Notes: a model not told the origin generated them from the sequence alone. A stretch of DNA of 64,000 nt from Acidimicrobiales bacterium (GCA_030447445.1 JAUJOW010000009.1:1-64000); one strand, 5' to 3'. Shown: positions 50,118-64,000, numbered from the stretch's first letter. Numbers and translations are program-made.

Positions 50118-50435
50118 GTGAGTGACCGTTTGTTCGACCTACGAGCCAAGCGAGAGCTGCACAGCGGCTTCGGCGACGCCCTCGGGCGGGGCCTGGAGCT
50201 GGCGCTCACCCCGGTGCTGTTCGGCGGGCTCGGGTGGCTGCTCGACCGGTGGCTCGACACCGGCCCCGCCTTCACGATCGCCCTGGTCGTGTTCGCCTGC
50301 GCCGGCATCTTCGTCCGAATGTGGATCGGCTACGACACCGCCATGCGCCGCCAGGAGGACCAGGTGCCCGCCCTCCGTCGCCGCATCGCCCCCGGGCCTG
50401 CCGACACCACCTCCGGCCCGGGGACCGAGCGGTGA
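50118..50435 (+). CDS. atpZ: AtpZ/AtpI-type ATP synthase accessory membrane protein
   Basis: A 105-residue protein with two transmembrane helices, in the position of AtpZ. It contains GDALGRGLELALTPVLFGGLGW and later TIALVVFACAGIFVRMWIGYD with a charged cytoplasmic tail RRQEDQVPALRR. AtpZ assists c-ring or F-ATPase assembly and may form an Mg2+ channel with AtpI. The GTG at 50118 is the first gene of the operon; its stop overlaps the next gene as GTGA. Confidence 0.75.
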   Translation: MSDRLFDLRAKRELHSGFGDALGRGLELALTPVLFGGLGWLLDRWLDTGPAFTIALVVFACAGIFVRMWIGYDTAMRRQEDQVPALRRRIAPGPADTTSGPGTER

Positions 50436-50896
50436 CCGCCGCCCCGGCGGCTGCCGTCGCCACTTGCGACCTCGGACCGGCTACGGAGCGCCAGGTGGCC
50501 GTCGACCTGGTCCGCCGGGGCCTGCTCGCCGCCCCTGCGGCCCTGGCCATCGGCGGCCTCGCCTGGGGATGGGACGGCGTGGCCTCGATCGGCCTCGCCG
50601 CCGCCCTCGTGCTCGCCAACTTCTGGGCCTCGGCGGCGCTGCTGGCCTGGGCCGCCCGCATCTCCTTCGGCCTGGTCATGGGCGTCGCCCTCTTCGGCTT
50701 CCTCGTCCGCCTGGCCCTGGTCTCGGCGGTGGTGCTGGCCCTGGAGGACCAGCCCTGGGTACGCCCCGTGCCCCTCGCCGTGACCCTGGTGGTGAGCCAC
50801 CTCGGGCTCCTCGCCTGGGAGACCCGCTACGTGTCGGCCTCCCTCGCCTTCCCCGGCCTCCATCCCGGCCCCCGGCCCACGACCGAGAAGGAGTAG
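50432..50896 (+). CDS. atpI: ATP synthase subunit I-like protein
   Basis: A 154-residue membrane protein with about four transmembrane helices (segments near 32-52, 57-78, 83-105 and 112-130), in the atpI position before atpB. Sequence identity to AtpI is weak, but length, topology and location agree. It may help c-ring assembly. The GTG at 50432 overlaps the preceding stop as GTGA. The N-terminal ~25 residues are cytoplasmic and polar. Confidence 0.75.
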   Translation: MTAAPAAAVATCDLGPATERQVAVDLVRRGLLAAPAALAIGGLAWGWDGVASIGLAAALVLANFWASAALLAWAARISFGLVMGVALFGFLVRLALVSAVVLALEDQPWVRPVPLAVTLVVSHLGLLAWETRYVSASLAFPGLHPGPRPTTEKE

Positions 50897-50902
50897 CGCA
50901 GC

Positions 50903-51953
<1,051 letters not shown>

Positions 51954-51961
51954 GAGCGCCG

Positions 51962-52660
51962 ATGCGACGGTTCCGACTGCTCAGCGCGCTGGCCGTCACC
52001 GTCCTCGCCCTGCTGGGCCCCGCCCACGCCGCCGCCGCCCAGGAGGGCGACCTCGGCGAGGGCACCGAGGAGGGCAACGAGGGTGGTTCCGAGATCGGCC
52101 ACGCCGAGGAGGAGTGCATCCACCTCCTCGAGGAAGGGGGCACGATCGACGACTGCCAGGAGGCCCCCAACCCGATCCTGCCCGAGACCAACGAGATCAT
52201 CTGGGGCGCCGTCGGCTTCTTCATCGTCCTCGGGTTCCTGTGGCGCTTCGGCTACCCGGCGGTCAAGAAGGGCATGGAGGCCCGGGCCGACCGCATCCGT
52301 TCCGACCTCGACGCCGCCGAGTCCCAGCGGTCCGAGGCCGAGCAGGTCCTGTCGGAGTACCGCGCCCAGCTGGCCGACGCCCGGTCCGAGTCGGCCCGCA
52401 TCATCGAGGAGGCCCGCCAGTCGGCCGACTCGATGCGGCGGGACCTCGCCGCCCAGGCCGAGACCGACATCGCCGACATGCGCCGCAAGGCCGCCGCCGA
52501 GATCGAGTCGGCCAAGACCCAGGCCATCGCCGATCTCCGCAACGAGGTGGCCAACCTGGCCATCGCTGCCGCCGAGCGGGTGGTGGAGCGCAGCCTCGAC
52601 CGCGAGACCAACACCGCCCTCGTGGAGAGCTTCATCAGCCAGGTCGGGTCCGACCGCTGA
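51962..52660 (+). CDS. atpF: ATP synthase subunit b with N-terminal signal-like sequence and extracytoplasmic domain
   Basis: A 232-residue peripheral-stalk subunit. Unusually, residues 1-23 look like a Sec signal peptide (RRFRLLSALAVTVLALL, then AHA). They are followed by a ~50-residue acidic stretch with Cys52 and Cys65 before the real membrane helix (about 78-97, IIWGAVGFFIVLGFLWRFGY). The remaining ~130 residues form the long charged coiled-coil dimer stalk (SQRSEAEQVLSEYRAQLADA and on). The standard b subunit has no such N-terminal domain. Start at the ATG at 51962. Confidence 0.85.
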   Translation: MRRFRLLSALAVTVLALLGPAHAAAAQEGDLGEGTEEGNEGGSEIGHAEEECIHLLEEGGTIDDCQEAPNPILPETNEIIWGAVGFFIVLGFLWRFGYPAVKKGMEARADRIRSDLDAAESQRSEAEQVLSEYRAQLADARSESARIIEEARQSADSMRRDLAAQAETDIADMRRKAAAEIESAKTQAIADLRNEVANLAIAAAERVVERSLDRETNTALVESFISQVGSDR

Positions 52661-53187
52661 TGGCCGACGAGCGCATCCGGGCCTACGCCGAGGCGCTGTA
52701 TGCCATCGCCCGCGCCGAGGGCCCCCTCGACGAGATCGAGGACGAGCTGTTCCGCTTCGCCCGGGTGCTCGACGGCTCCGAAGAGCTGCGGGAGAAGCTG
52801 TCCGACCCCCACATCGCCCCGAGCGTTCGTCAGCAGATCGTCACCGACCTGCTCGGGGGCAAGGCCACGCCGGCCACGGTGAACCTTGTCGGCATGGTGG
52901 TCGGCATCGGTCGGGCCCGGGACCTGTCCGCCATCGTCTCGGCCATGGTGGAGACGAGTGCCCACCGGGCCAACAAGGAGGTCGCCGAGGTGCGCTCGGC
53001 GATCCCGCTCACCGACGACCAGAAGTCCCGGCTGGCCGATGCCCTTGGCCAGGCCACCGGCAAGGAGGTCGAGGTCAAGGTCATCGTGGACGAGTCGATC
53101 AAGGGTGGCGTGCTCGCCCGGGTCGGTGACACGGTCATCGACGGGTCGGTCCGCCGCCGCCTCGACCAGCTCCGTAACTCCCTCTAG
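52660..53187 (+). CDS. atpH: ATP synthase subunit delta
   Basis: A 175-residue F1 subunit linking the stalk to the alpha3beta3 head (OSCP homologue). It begins [20 protein letters not shown] and has the N-terminal six-helix bundle, then the C-terminal part [20 protein letters not shown] and [20 protein letters not shown] followed by [10 protein letters not shown]. The ATG at 52660 shares one base with the atpF stop (TGATG). The gene ends in a tandem repeat containing its TAG stop (53180-53202). Confidence 0.95.
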   Translation: MADERIRAYAEALYAIARAEGPLDEIEDELFRFARVLDGSEELREKLSDPHIAPSVRQQIVTDLLGGKATPATVNLVGMVVGIGRARDLSAIVSAMVETSAHRANKEVAEVRSAIPLTDDQKSRLADALGQATGKEVEVKVIVDESIKGGVLARVGDTVIDGSVRRRLDQLRNSL

Positions 53188-53202
53188 GAATTCCCTCTAG
53201 GA
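53180..53202. repeat. 13-bp tandem duplication at the atpH stop / atpA ribosome-binding site
   Basis: CCCTCTAGGA occurs twice with a 13-bp period. The first copy contains the atpH TAG and the second provides the GGAG ribosome-binding site for atpA. Short tandem duplication at a gene junction, as at several other sites in the window. Confidence 0.8.
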
Positions 53203-53213
53203 GAACGAACCCC

Positions 53214-57302
<4,089 letters not shown>

Positions 57303-57303
<1 letters not shown>

Positions 57304-57692
57304 TGGCGCTGGCCGTGCAGGTGGTGTCCCCGGAGCGCATCCTCTGGTCGGGCGACGCCGACATGGTGCTGACCCGCACCGTGGGGGGCGGGGAGATCGC
57401 CTTCCTCGACGGCCACGCCCCGTTCGTGGGCGCGCTCGGCATCGGCGTGACCCGCATCCGCCCCACCGACGGTGCCGACGTGGGGGTGGCCGTGCACGGC
57501 GGCTTCGTCGAGGTGAGCGACAACCAGGTGTCGATCCTCTCCGACGCGGCCGAGCTCCCCGAGGAGATCGACGTGGCCCGCGCCGAGGAGGCCCGCACCC
57601 GGGCCGAGGCGTCGCTCCGCGACGAGCACGACGCCGAGACCGAGGCCGCCCTGCGCCGGGCCAACGTCCGCCTCGAGGCCGCCGGCCGCTGA
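57303..57692 (+). CDS. atpC: ATP synthase subunit epsilon
   Basis: A 129-residue rotor subunit, mostly the beta-sandwich domain: ALAVQVVSPERILWSGDADMV, GEIAFLDGHAPFVGALG and VAVHGGFVEVSDNQVSILSDAAE. The C-terminal alpha-helical hairpin (EIDVARAEEARTRAEA and on) is present and can inhibit hydrolysis. The ATG shares one base with the atpD stop (TGATG). It is the last gene of the operon. Confidence 0.95.
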
Positions 57693-57698
57693 CGTGGG

Positions 57699-57746
57699 GT
57701 TCTCGGGACATCGGGACGGTGATGGCCGTGCCCATGTCCCGAGAAC
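57699..57746 (+). terminator. Long inverted repeat at the end of the atp operon
   Basis: GTTCTCGGGACAT (57699-57711) and ATGTCCCGAGAAC (57734-57746) are perfect 13-bp arms around a 22-nt loop that itself can pair partially. It sits 7 bp after the atpC stop, so it is a natural operon-end stem-loop, though no T-tract follows. A MITE-like remnant with those terminal repeats is the alternative. Confidence 0.6.
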
Positions 57747-57761
57747 GGTCCGGGCCGGCTG

Positions 57762-58895
57762 ATGGCCCGGCGGCGGCTCGGGGTGGTGCTGCTCGTCCCG
57801 GAGCCGGCCAGCACCGAGATCCAGGGGCTGCGACGGGCCGTGGGCGACCCAGCGCTCGACGCCATCCCTGCCCACCTCACCCTCGTTCCTCCGGTCAACG
57901 TCCGCGAGGCCGAGCTCCCTTTGGCACTGGCCCGGCTGCGGGCGGCGGCCGGGGCGGCGGAGGGGACCATCGAGGTCACCCTCGGCCCGCCGGCGACGTT
58001 CCCGACACCGAGCCCGGTGCTGTACCTGGCCGTCGGCGGTGACCTCGAAGCCCTGACCCTGGTGCGGGACAGCGTCTTCGCGGCGCCGCTGCACCGTCGC
58101 CTCGACCACCCGTTCCACCCCCACGTCACGTTGGCCACCGAGCTCCCGGCCGAGCGGCTGGCGGCGGCGGTGGCCGTCATGCCCTCCTACCGGACCACCG
58201 CCGCCTTCGACCGGGTCCACCTCCTCGAGGAGCGGCGACTCGGTGACGGTCGTCGGGTCTGGCGAGCGGTGGCCGACGCCCCCTTCGCCAGACCGGCGGT
58301 CATCGGAACGGGTGGGCTCCCACTCGAGGTGACCGTCACCGCGCTGGCCGACCCGGAGGTGGCCGCCGTGCTCGGCGCCGGCGACCACGACTCGATCGGC
58401 CCGACCGACATCGTGGTCACGGCCCGACGGGAGGGGAGGGTGGTGGGCGCCGCCGCCTTCGCCGTCGAAGGTCACCAGGTTCGGTTGACCGGGATCGCCG
58501 TGGTCCCCGCCGAACGGGGCACGGGCGTGGGTGGGCACCTGCTCGAGCGGGCCGCTCGTGCGGCCGCCGACGTCGGCGGCACCGCCCTGGTGGCCCGGAC
58601 CACCGCCGCCGCCCACGACGCGTGGTTGGGCGTCCACGGCTGGCGCGCTCCGCCCGGAACGGACACCCGCGCCCGCCCCTGGCGGCCGCGGGGACGCTGC
58701 AGAGCCGCAGACCCCCCCTCTGAACACCACTCACCGCTGGCCGGCGGTATACCGAGCCTGCGGCCGCGTTGCGGACGGTGGATCCCCGCCCCACCTCCGA
58801 TCAGACGTGGGCGCGTAACACCCGCTTCGAGCCCGCCGGTCCTCCCCCCCACCGGCGGGTTCGGCGCGGGCGGCCGGGCGGCCTACCCTCCCCAG
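57762..58895 (+). CDS. 2'-5' RNA ligase-like (2H phosphoesterase) plus GNAT acetyltransferase
   Basis: A two-domain protein. Residues 1-170 form a 2H phosphoesterase/LigT-like domain with the two His-x-Thr/Ser-type motifs PAHLTLVPP near residue 37 and HPHVTLATE near 120. Residues ~190-300 form a GNAT fold with VRLTGIAVVPAERGTGVGGHLL, the acetyl-CoA-binding R-x-x-G-x-G motif. Both domains act on small molecules or RNA ends; the combination is unusual and its role unknown. There is no stop before the SDR start at 58896: the frame stays open through a GC-rich spacer, so the given end marks that boundary only. ATG at 57762. Confidence 0.7.
58828..58863 (+). terminator. Strong hairpin between the GNAT protein and the SDR gene
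   Basis: CGAGCCCGCCGGT pairs with ACCGGCGGGTTCG (13 bp including one G-T) around a C-rich 10-nt loop. It separates the 2H-GNAT gene from the SDR gene and argues for two genes, despite the continuous reading frame through this spacer. Confidence 0.55.
58884..58889 (+). promoter_or_regulatory. -10 element TACCCT, leaderless promoter of the SDR gene
   Basis: TACCCT ends 6 nt before the ATG at 58896, supporting an independent SDR start. Confidence 0.45.
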
Positions 58896-59684
58896 ATGCC
58901 CGCCCCGTGGACCCGAGCCCTCGTCACCGGCGCGTCGAGCGGCATCGGCAGGGCCATAGCCTCCCGCCTCGCCGCCGATGGCACCGACCTCGTGCTCGTG
59001 GCCCGGACGGTGGCGGCGCTGGAGGAGGTCGCCGCCGACGCTCGCCGTCACGGCGTCGAGGCCGACGTCGTGGTGGCCGACCTGGCCGACGGCGACGACC
59101 TGGCCACCGTCGAGGCCCGCCTGGTCGGCCACCCGCCCGTCGACCTGCTGGTGAACAACGCCGGCTTCGGGACCTACGGCCGGTTCCACACCCTCGACAT
59201 CGAGGAGGAGCAGCGCGAGATCGCCGTCAACGTCGTCGCACCGGTGCGGCTGACCCGGGCGGCCATCGGTGGCATGCTCGATCGAGGGACGGGGTCGATC
59301 ATGAACATCTCGTCGATGGCGTCGCTCCAACCCACTCCCGGCAACGCCACCTACGGGGCCACCAAGGCGTTCTTGACCGCCTTCAGCGAGTCGCTGCACG
59401 AGGAGCTCCGGGGCACTGGCGTCAAGGTCACCGCCGTGCTGCCCGGCTTCACCCACACCGGGTTCCAAGCCCGCGCCGGCCTCGGCACCACCGGCGGGCT
59501 GCCGAGCTTCGTCTGGCAGGAGGCCGAGGAGTGCGCCGCCGAGGCCGTCGCCGCCACCCGAGCGGGGCGGGCCATCGTCGTCCCCGGCACGCTCAACAAG
59601 GTGACCGCGGCCGGCTCGGCGGCGCTGCCCCGGGCGGCCAAGCGCCGGTTGGTCGGCGTCCTCTCGACCCGCTTCAAGGACTGA
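58896..59684 (+). CDS. Short-chain dehydrogenase/reductase
   Basis: A 262-residue classical SDR using NAD(P)H. The cofactor motif is ALVTGASSGIGRAIASRL near residues 8-25, NNAG appears in LLVNNAGFGTYG, the catalytic Ser is in IMNISSMAS, and YxxxK is in YGATKAFLTAF. The substrate is not predictable, but this YdfG/DltE-like type commonly reduces hydroxy acids or aldehydes. It has its own leaderless promoter. The stop is convergent with the ArsC-like gene and they overlap by 11 bp. Confidence 0.9.
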   Translation: MPAPWTRALVTGASSGIGRAIASRLAADGTDLVLVARTVAALEEVAADARRHGVEADVVVADLADGDDLATVEARLVGHPPVDLLVNNAGFGTYGRFHTLDIEEEQREIAVNVVAPVRLTRAAIGGMLDRGTGSIMNISSMASLQPTPGNATYGATKAFLTAFSESLHEELRGTGVKVTAVLPGFTHTGFQARAGLGTTGGLPSFVWQEAEECAAEAVAATRAGRAIVVPGTLNKVTAAGSAALPRAAKRRLVGVLSTRFKD

Positions 59685-60027
59685 ACAGCTCGAGCACCTT
59701 CTCGGGGGGGCGGCCGATGACGGCCTGGTCGCCCCGCACCACGATGGGCCGCTCGATCAGGACGGGGTTGGCGGCCATGGCGTCGAGCAGCTGGTCCCGG
59801 CTGGCACCGGCCAGGTCGAGCTGGCGGTAGGCGTCCTCGTCGGTGCGCATCATCGCTCGAGGGTCGTCGATGCCGAGCAGGCCCATGAGGCGCTCGAGGT
59901 CGGCCCGCGACGGCGAGTCCTTCAGGTACTCGACGACCTCGGCGTCGACGCCCCGTTCCTCGAGCAGGGCCAGGGCGGCCCGAGACTTCGAGCAGCGCGG
60001 GTTGTGGAAGATGGTGACGTCGCTCAT
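59674..60027 (-). CDS. ArsC/Spx-family arsenate-reductase-like protein
   Basis: A 117-residue thioredoxin-fold protein of the ArsC/YffB family. The catalytic Cys12 is in TIFHNPRCSKSRAALALLEE, and EYLKDSPSRADLERLMGLL, the PVLIERPIVV cis-Pro segment and IGRPPEKVLELF are all typical. Arsenate reductase activity would need a thiol donor (glutaredoxin or mycothiol); many such proteins have other reductase roles. ATG at 60027; a TTG at 60036 overlaps the glpX stop as TTGA and is in the same frame. It follows glpX by 5 bp. Confidence 0.85.
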   Translation of the reverse strand: MSDVTIFHNPRCSKSRAALALLEERGVDAEVVEYLKDSPSRADLERLMGLLGIDDPRAMMRTDEDAYRQLDLAGASRDQLLDAMAANPVLIERPIVVRGDQAVIGRPPEKVLELFSP

Positions 60028-60032
60028 CGTCG

Positions 60033-61028
60033 TCAACTGAACTCGATGACCGAGAACTCCTTCAGCTTCTGGAGCTGGTGTCGGGCGTTGACCAGCCTGA
60101 CCGTGCCCGACTGTGACCGCATGACGAGGGACTGCGTCGTCGCCCCCCGACCGTCGTAGTGGACGCCCTTCAGCAGCTCGCCGTCGGTGACGCCGGTGGC
60201 GGCGAAGAAGCAGTTGTCCCCCGAGACGAGGTCCTTGGTGGTCAGCACCCGGTCGACGTCGTACCCGGCGGCGCGGGCGGCCTCGCGCTCGCCGTCGTCG
60301 CGGGCCCACAGGCGGCCCTGGATGGCGCCGCCCATGCAGGTCAGCGCGGCCGCCGAGATGACGCCCTCCGGGGTGCCGCCGATGCCGAGGAGGATGTCAC
60401 CGCCGGACTCGGGCCAGGCCGTGGAGATGGCCCCGGCCACGTCACCGTCCTGGATGAGGCGGATGCGGGCCCCCGCCTCGCGGACCTCGGCGATGAGATC
60501 CTCGTGGCGGGGCCGGTCGAGGATCACCGCGGTCACGTCACGGACGTCCTCACCCTTGGCCTCGGCCACGGCGTTGACGTTCTCGGTCGGCGAACGGGTG
60601 ATGTCGACCACGTCCGCGGCCTCGGGACCGACGGCGATCTTCTCCATGTACACGAAGGGTCCGGGGTCGAACATGGTTCCCCGCTCGGACACGGCGATGA
60701 CGGCCAGGGCGTTGCCCCGTCCGAGGGAGGTGAGCGTGGTGCCCTCGAGGGGGTCGACGGCGATGTCGCACAAGGGTGGGGTGCCGTCGCCGATCCGCTC
60801 GCCGTTGTAGAGCATCGGCGCCTCGTCCTTCTCGCCCTCGCCGATGACCACGATCCCGTCCATGGACACCGTGTCGAGCACGACCCGCATGGCGTCCACG
60901 GCGGCGCCGTCGGCCCCCTTCTTGTCGCCCCGTCCCATCCACCGGGATGCGGCCATGGCCGCCGCCTCGGTGACCCGCACCAGCTCCAAGGCCAGGTTGC
61001 GGGTGGGGACCTGCTTCTCCGGCGTCAT
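60033..61028 (-). CDS. glpX: Fructose-1,6-bisphosphatase class II
   Basis: A 331-residue GlpX-type phosphatase of gluconeogenesis. It contains [50 protein letters not shown] with the metal-binding Asp-Pro-Leu-Glu-Gly motif, [13 protein letters not shown] and [16 protein letters not shown]. This is the actinobacterial main fructose bisphosphatase. The ATG at 61028 has TAGGGT ending 6 nt upstream. The ArsC-like gene follows as a second cistron. Confidence 0.95.
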   Translation of the reverse strand: MTPEKQVPTRNLALELVRVTEAAAMAASRWMGRGDKKGADGAAVDAMRVVLDTVSMDGIVVIGEGEKDEAPMLYNGERIGDGTPPLCDIAVDPLEGTTLTSLGRGNALAVIAVSERGTMFDPGPFVYMEKIAVGPEAADVVDITRSPTENVNAVAEAKGEDVRDVTAVILDRPRHEDLIAEVREAGARIRLIQDGDVAGAISTAWPESGGDILLGIGGTPEGVISAAALTCMGGAIQGRLWARDDGEREAARAAGYDVDRVLTTKDLVSGDNCFFAATGVTDGELLKGVHYDGRGATTQSLVMRSQSGTVRLVNARHQLQKLKEFSVIEFS

Positions 61029-61034
61029 GGCTGG

Positions 61035-61040
61035 ACCCTA
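61035..61040 (-). promoter_or_regulatory. -10 element TAGGGT, leaderless promoter of glpX
   Basis: TAGGGT on the minus strand is 6 nt before the ATG at 61028. On the plus strand TAGCCT (61076-61081) lies 9 nt before the ppx start, so the divergent pair shares a ~60-bp space. Confidence 0.45.
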
Positions 61041-61090
61041 GTTGCCCCCTGCGAAGGGCTCCGGCTGGCCCTCGCTAGCCTCCGCGGTGG

Positions 61091-62638
61091 ATGGCCAACG
61101 CCCTCGCCGCCGTCGACGTCGGCACCAACTCGCTGCACCTGGTGGTGGCCCGGGTCACCGACGACGACCGGTTCGAGGTCGTCGCCCGGGAGAAGGAGAT
61201 GGTGCGCCTCGGTCGTGGCGCCGGCGACATGAAGCGCCTCGCCCCCGATGCCATCGACCGCGGGGTGGCCGCCCTCACCCGCTTCCGGCGGATCGCCGAG
61301 GTGTCCGAGGCCCCTGTACGGGCCGTGGCCACCAGCGCCGTCCGTGAGGCCGAGAACCACGACGAGTTCATCGACCGGGCCTGGGAGGAGGCCGGCGTGG
61401 ACGTGGAGATCATCTCGGGCGTCGAGGAGGCCCGGCTCATCCACCTCGGGGTCCTCCAAGTCTTGCCGGTGTACGACAAGCAGTTGCTGCTCTGCGACAT
61501 CGGCGGCGGCAGCACCGAGCTGCTCATCGGGGAGCGAGGCACCGTCCGGGCCGCCCGCAGCCTGAAGCTCGGCGCCGTGCGGCTCACAGACCGGTTCTTC
61601 CCGAACAGCGGCCTCCACCCGTCAGCGGTCGACTCCTGCCGTCGCCACGTCCAGTCGGTGCTGGCGCCGTTCCTGCGGGAGGTGGAGCGCTACGGGTTCT
61701 CGGTGGCCGTCGGCTCCTCTGGCACCGTGCAACAGGTGGTCAAGCTGAGCCATGCCGCCGCCGGCACCGACCCGTTGCGCACCCTCAACGGGGCCACGCT
61801 GACCCGGATCGAGCTCGGCCGGGTGGTCAAGGCCGTGGTCAAGGCCACCCGGACGGGAAGGCGTGAGGCCCTGCCCGGCCTCGAGGAGAAGCGCTCCGAC
61901 ATCATCCTCGCCGGTGTGCTGATCCTCGAGGGCGTCTTCGAGGCCTGCGGGATCGAGGAGCTGGTGGTGAGCGACTACGCCCTGCGCGAGGGCGTGCTGC
62001 TCGACACCATCCATCGACGCCGTGGCGGGTCGCTGCACCTGTTGAGCGACGTGTCCCGGCGCAGCGTGCAGGCCCTGGTCGACGCCTGCGACGACGACCC
62101 CGACCACTCCGCCTGGGTGGCCCGGTTGGCGCTCGAGCTGTTCGACGCCACCGCCGACCTCCACGGTCTCGACAGCGGATCCCGCGACTACCTCGAGGCT
62201 GCCGCCCTGCTCGCCAACGTCGGGCTCTTCGTGTCCCACGCCAAGCACCACAAGCACAGCTACTACGTGATCAGGAACTCCGAGCGGCTGGTGGGCTTCG
62301 CCGACGACGAGATCGAGGTCATCGCCCAGGTCGCCCGCTACCACCGCAAGAGCGCACCCAAGCTCCGCCACCCCGAGTACGCCGCCCTCGACCACGACGA
62401 CCAGCAGGTGGTCCGCACCCTCGCCGGCCTGCTCCGGGTGGCCATCGGGCTCGACCGCAGCCACCGACAGCTCGTCGACGGGCTGCAGGTCGACACCTCC
62501 GGCAAGCGGGTGGTCGTCGGCGTGGTGCCCACCGACGGGGCCGACCTCAGCCTGGAGATCTACGACGCCAACGAGCGCACCACCCTCCTGGCCGACGTCC
62601 TCGGCCGTCCTGTCGAGGTCGCCGCCGCCCGCCGTTGA
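61091..62638 (+). CDS. Ppx/GppA exopolyphosphatase family protein with HD-type C-terminal domain
   Basis: A 515-residue protein whose N-terminal ASKHA domain removes terminal phosphates from polyphosphate or pppGpp: [17 protein letters not shown] (phosphate 1), [41 protein letters not shown] (phosphate 2) and [10 protein letters not shown]. The C-terminal ~200 residues ([40 protein letters not shown]) are the HD-like helical domain of long Ppx proteins, though the second HD is modified. It regulates stringent response or phosphate stores. It is divergent from glpX. Confidence 0.9.
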   Translation: MANALAAVDVGTNSLHLVVARVTDDDRFEVVAREKEMVRLGRGAGDMKRLAPDAIDRGVAALTRFRRIAEVSEAPVRAVATSAVREAENHDEFIDRAWEEAGVDVEIISGVEEARLIHLGVLQVLPVYDKQLLLCDIGGGSTELLIGERGTVRAARSLKLGAVRLTDRFFPNSGLHPSAVDSCRRHVQSVLAPFLREVERYGFSVAVGSSGTVQQVVKLSHAAAGTDPLRTLNGATLTRIELGRVVKAVVKATRTGRREALPGLEEKRSDIILAGVLILEGVFEACGIEELVVSDYALREGVLLDTIHRRRGGSLHLLSDVSRRSVQALVDACDDDPDHSAWVARLALELFDATADLHGLDSGSRDYLEAAALLANVGLFVSHAKHHKHSYYVIRNSERLVGFADDEIEVIAQVARYHRKSAPKLRHPEYAALDHDDQQVVRTLAGLLRVAIGLDRSHRQLVDGLQVDTSGKRVVVGVVPTDGADLSLEIYDANERTTLLADVLGRPVEVAAARR

Positions 62639-62655
62639 CGGCGATACTGGAGGCC

Positions 62656-64000
62656 GTGGACGGTCGGGAGCGGTGGCAGTGGGACTACGAGGCCAGCCGG
62701 CGGGGCGACGACGAGCCCACCACCCTCTCGGGTGTCCCGCTGGCCGCGGTCTACGGCCCGGGCGACATCGACCCCGCCGCCGGCGAGCCGCCCGAGCGGA
62801 TCGGTTGGCCCGGGCAGGTCCCGTTCACGCGTGGCCCGTACGCCTCGATGTACCGCTCGAAGCTCTGGACGATGCGGATGTTCGCCGGCTTCGGCACCGC
62901 CACGGACACCAACGAGCGGTTCAAGGCCATCCTGGCCGCCGGGGGCGATGGCCTCTCGACGGCGTTCGACCTGCCCACGTTGATGGGCCGCGACTCCGAC
63001 GACCCGGTGGCCGAGGGAGAGGTCGGCAAGTGCGGCGTGGCCGTGGACACGCTGGCCGACATGGAGGACCTCTTCGCCGGCATCGACCTCGGGGCCGTCA
63101 CCACGTCGATGACCATCAACTCGCCGGCCGCCGTGGTCTTCGCCATGTACATCGCCACGGCGGAGGCCCGGGGGGTCGAACGACGCCGGCTCGGCGGCAC
63201 CCTCCAGAACGACATCCTGAAGGAGTACCAGGCCCAGAAGGAGTTCATCTTCCCGCCCCGCCCGTCGATGCGGCTGGTGCGGGACACGATCGCCTTCACG
63301 GCCGCCGAGATGCCCCGCTGGCACCCGGTCTCGATCTCCGGCTACCACATCCGGGAGGCCGGCAGCACCGCCGCCCAGGAGCTCGGCTTCACGGTGGCCA
63401 ACGGCTTCGCCTACGTCGAGCTGGCCCGCGAGGCCGGCCTGGCCGTCGACGCGTTCGCGCCCCGCCTGTCGTTCTTCTTCAACGCCCACATCGACTTCTT
63501 CGAGGAGATCGCCAAGTACCGAGCGGCCCGGCGGATCTGGGCGCGGTGGCTGGCCGAGCGCTACGGCGCCACCCGGGAGGCGTCGCTGCGGATGCGCTTC
63601 CACACCCAGACCGCCGGCGTGTCCCTCACCGCGCAGCAGCCCGAGCTGAACGTGGCCCGCACTGCTATCGAAGCCCTGGCCGGCGTGCTCGGGGGCACCC
63701 AGAGCCTCCACACCAACGCCATGGACGAGGCGCTCGCTCTGCCCACCGAGCGGACCGCCCGCATCGCCCTGCGCACCCAGCAGGTGATCGCCCACGAGAC
63801 CGGTGTGGCCAACGTGGCCGACCCGCTCGGCGGCTCGTGGTACGTCGAGGCGCTGACCGACGAGATGGAGCGGCGGGCCGAGGAGGTCTTCGCCCACCTC
63901 GACGAGCTCGGCGGCGGTTCGATGCTCGAAGGGGTCCACGCCGCGCTCGACAACGGGTGGTTCCAGGGTGAGATCGCCGACGCCGCCTACGACCTCGAAC
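62656..64000 (+). CDS. Methylmalonyl-CoA mutase large-subunit-type protein, N-terminal part
   Basis: The first 448 codons of an acyl-CoA mutase (TIM-barrel substrate domain), cut by the end of the window. It begins at a GTG at 62656 with [20 protein letters not shown] and contains [88 protein letters not shown] and [20 protein letters not shown], all family-conserved. The B12-binding domain is not in this segment, so it may be in the missing part or a separate small subunit. Methylmalonyl-CoA, isobutyryl-CoA or ethylmalonyl-CoA specificity cannot be fixed from what is visible. Confidence 0.9.
   Translation, partial: MDGRERWQWDYEASRRGDDEPTTLSGVPLAAVYGPGDIDPAAGEPPERIGWPGQVPFTRGPYASMYRSKLWTMRMFAGFGTATDTNERFKAILAAGGDGLSTAFDLPTLMGRDSDDPVAEGEVGKCGVAVDTLADMEDLFAGIDLGAVTTSMTINSPAAVVFAMYIATAEARGVERRRLGGTLQNDILKEYQAQKEFIFPPRPSMRLVRDTIAFTAAEMPRWHPVSISGYHIREAGSTAAQELGFTVANGFAYVELAREAGLAVDAFAPRLSFFFNAHIDFFEEIAKYRAARRIWARWLAERYGATREASLRMRFHTQTAGVSLTAQQPELNVARTAIEALAGVLGGTQSLHTNAMDEALALPTERTARIALRTQQVIAHETGVANVADPLGGSWYVEALTDEMERRAEEVFAHLDELGGGSMLEGVHAALDNGWFQGEIADAAYDLE

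Overview
The window is 64 kb of very GC-rich, gene-dense DNA from an actinobacterium. It is most likely an uncultured member of Acidimicrobiia or a close relative; this is inferred from gene content and style and was not tested by any search. Supporting signs are the trio phosphomutase-DUF3090-SCO1664-like, the actinobacterial order rho-rpmE-prfA-prmC-tsaC-(glyA)-wecA-atp, a DUF222-HNH (13E12-type) gene under a mycobacterial-style SOS box, an RpiB without the enterobacterial cysteine, frequent GTG starts, and many apparently leaderless promoters (TANNNT followed by 6-7 nt and the start codon). The first ~34 bases closely match an Illumina read-2 adapter, so this is a contig end. Single-base indels break argS (twice), atpA, a response regulator and the HNH gene; in the essential genes these look like assembly errors.

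Layout. 0-13.2 kb: a minus-strand run with a methyltransferase fragment, glycosyltransferase, MOSC protein, DUF445 membrane protein, aldose epimerase, apolipoprotein N-acyltransferase (lnt), and the haem genes hemE-hemH-hemG fed by SCO1664-like, DUF3090 and phosphomutase genes; dtd and a family-5 uracil-DNA glycosylase run the other way; a TauE/SafE transporter follows. 13.3-18.4 kb: a lipoprotein, an FrhB-like iron-sulfur protein divergent from an acyl-CoA dehydrogenase across a palindrome, an LCP cell-wall ligase and a small membrane protein. 18.4-26.9 kb: an accessory stretch with an N-terminally extended GDP-fucose synthase-like protein, the frameshifted DUF222-HNH gene, a D-aminoacylase-type amidohydrolase, two methyltransferases, a phosphatase-like protein lacking its catalytic Cys, a PPOX protein, a Nudix hydrolase and tRNA-Arg(CCG). 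27-35 kb: response regulator, argS, lysA, hom, thrC, a VapC toxin with a decapitated antitoxin, and an ApgM-like gene that probably supplies homoserine kinase. 35-57.7 kb: rho, rpmE, prfA, prmC, tsaC, rpiB, glyA, wecA and the complete F1Fo ATP synthase operon, interrupted by a UGM-like flavoprotein, an Hsp20, a thiolase, a LMW phosphatase and a NuoF-like gene. 57.7-64 kb: 2H phosphoesterase-GNAT protein, SDR, ArsC-like protein, glpX, ppx/gppA and the start of a methylmalonyl-CoA mutase-type gene.

The most unusual feature is at gene junctions. Several operon gaps are tiled exactly by tiny reading frames that overlap the upstream stop and the downstream start by ATGA, GTGA or TGATG (hemH/hemG, phosphomutase/DUF3090, hom/thrC, phosphatase/rpiB, glyA/wecA). 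Some clearly arose by short tandem duplication of the start site. Two junctions, before rho and before rpiB, also carry a shared repeat of roughly 100-130 nt: a conserved core, a small GC hairpin, and an inverted repeat whose right arm contains an ATG. It looks like a dispersed, possibly regulatory, translation-coupling element, and I know of no description of it.
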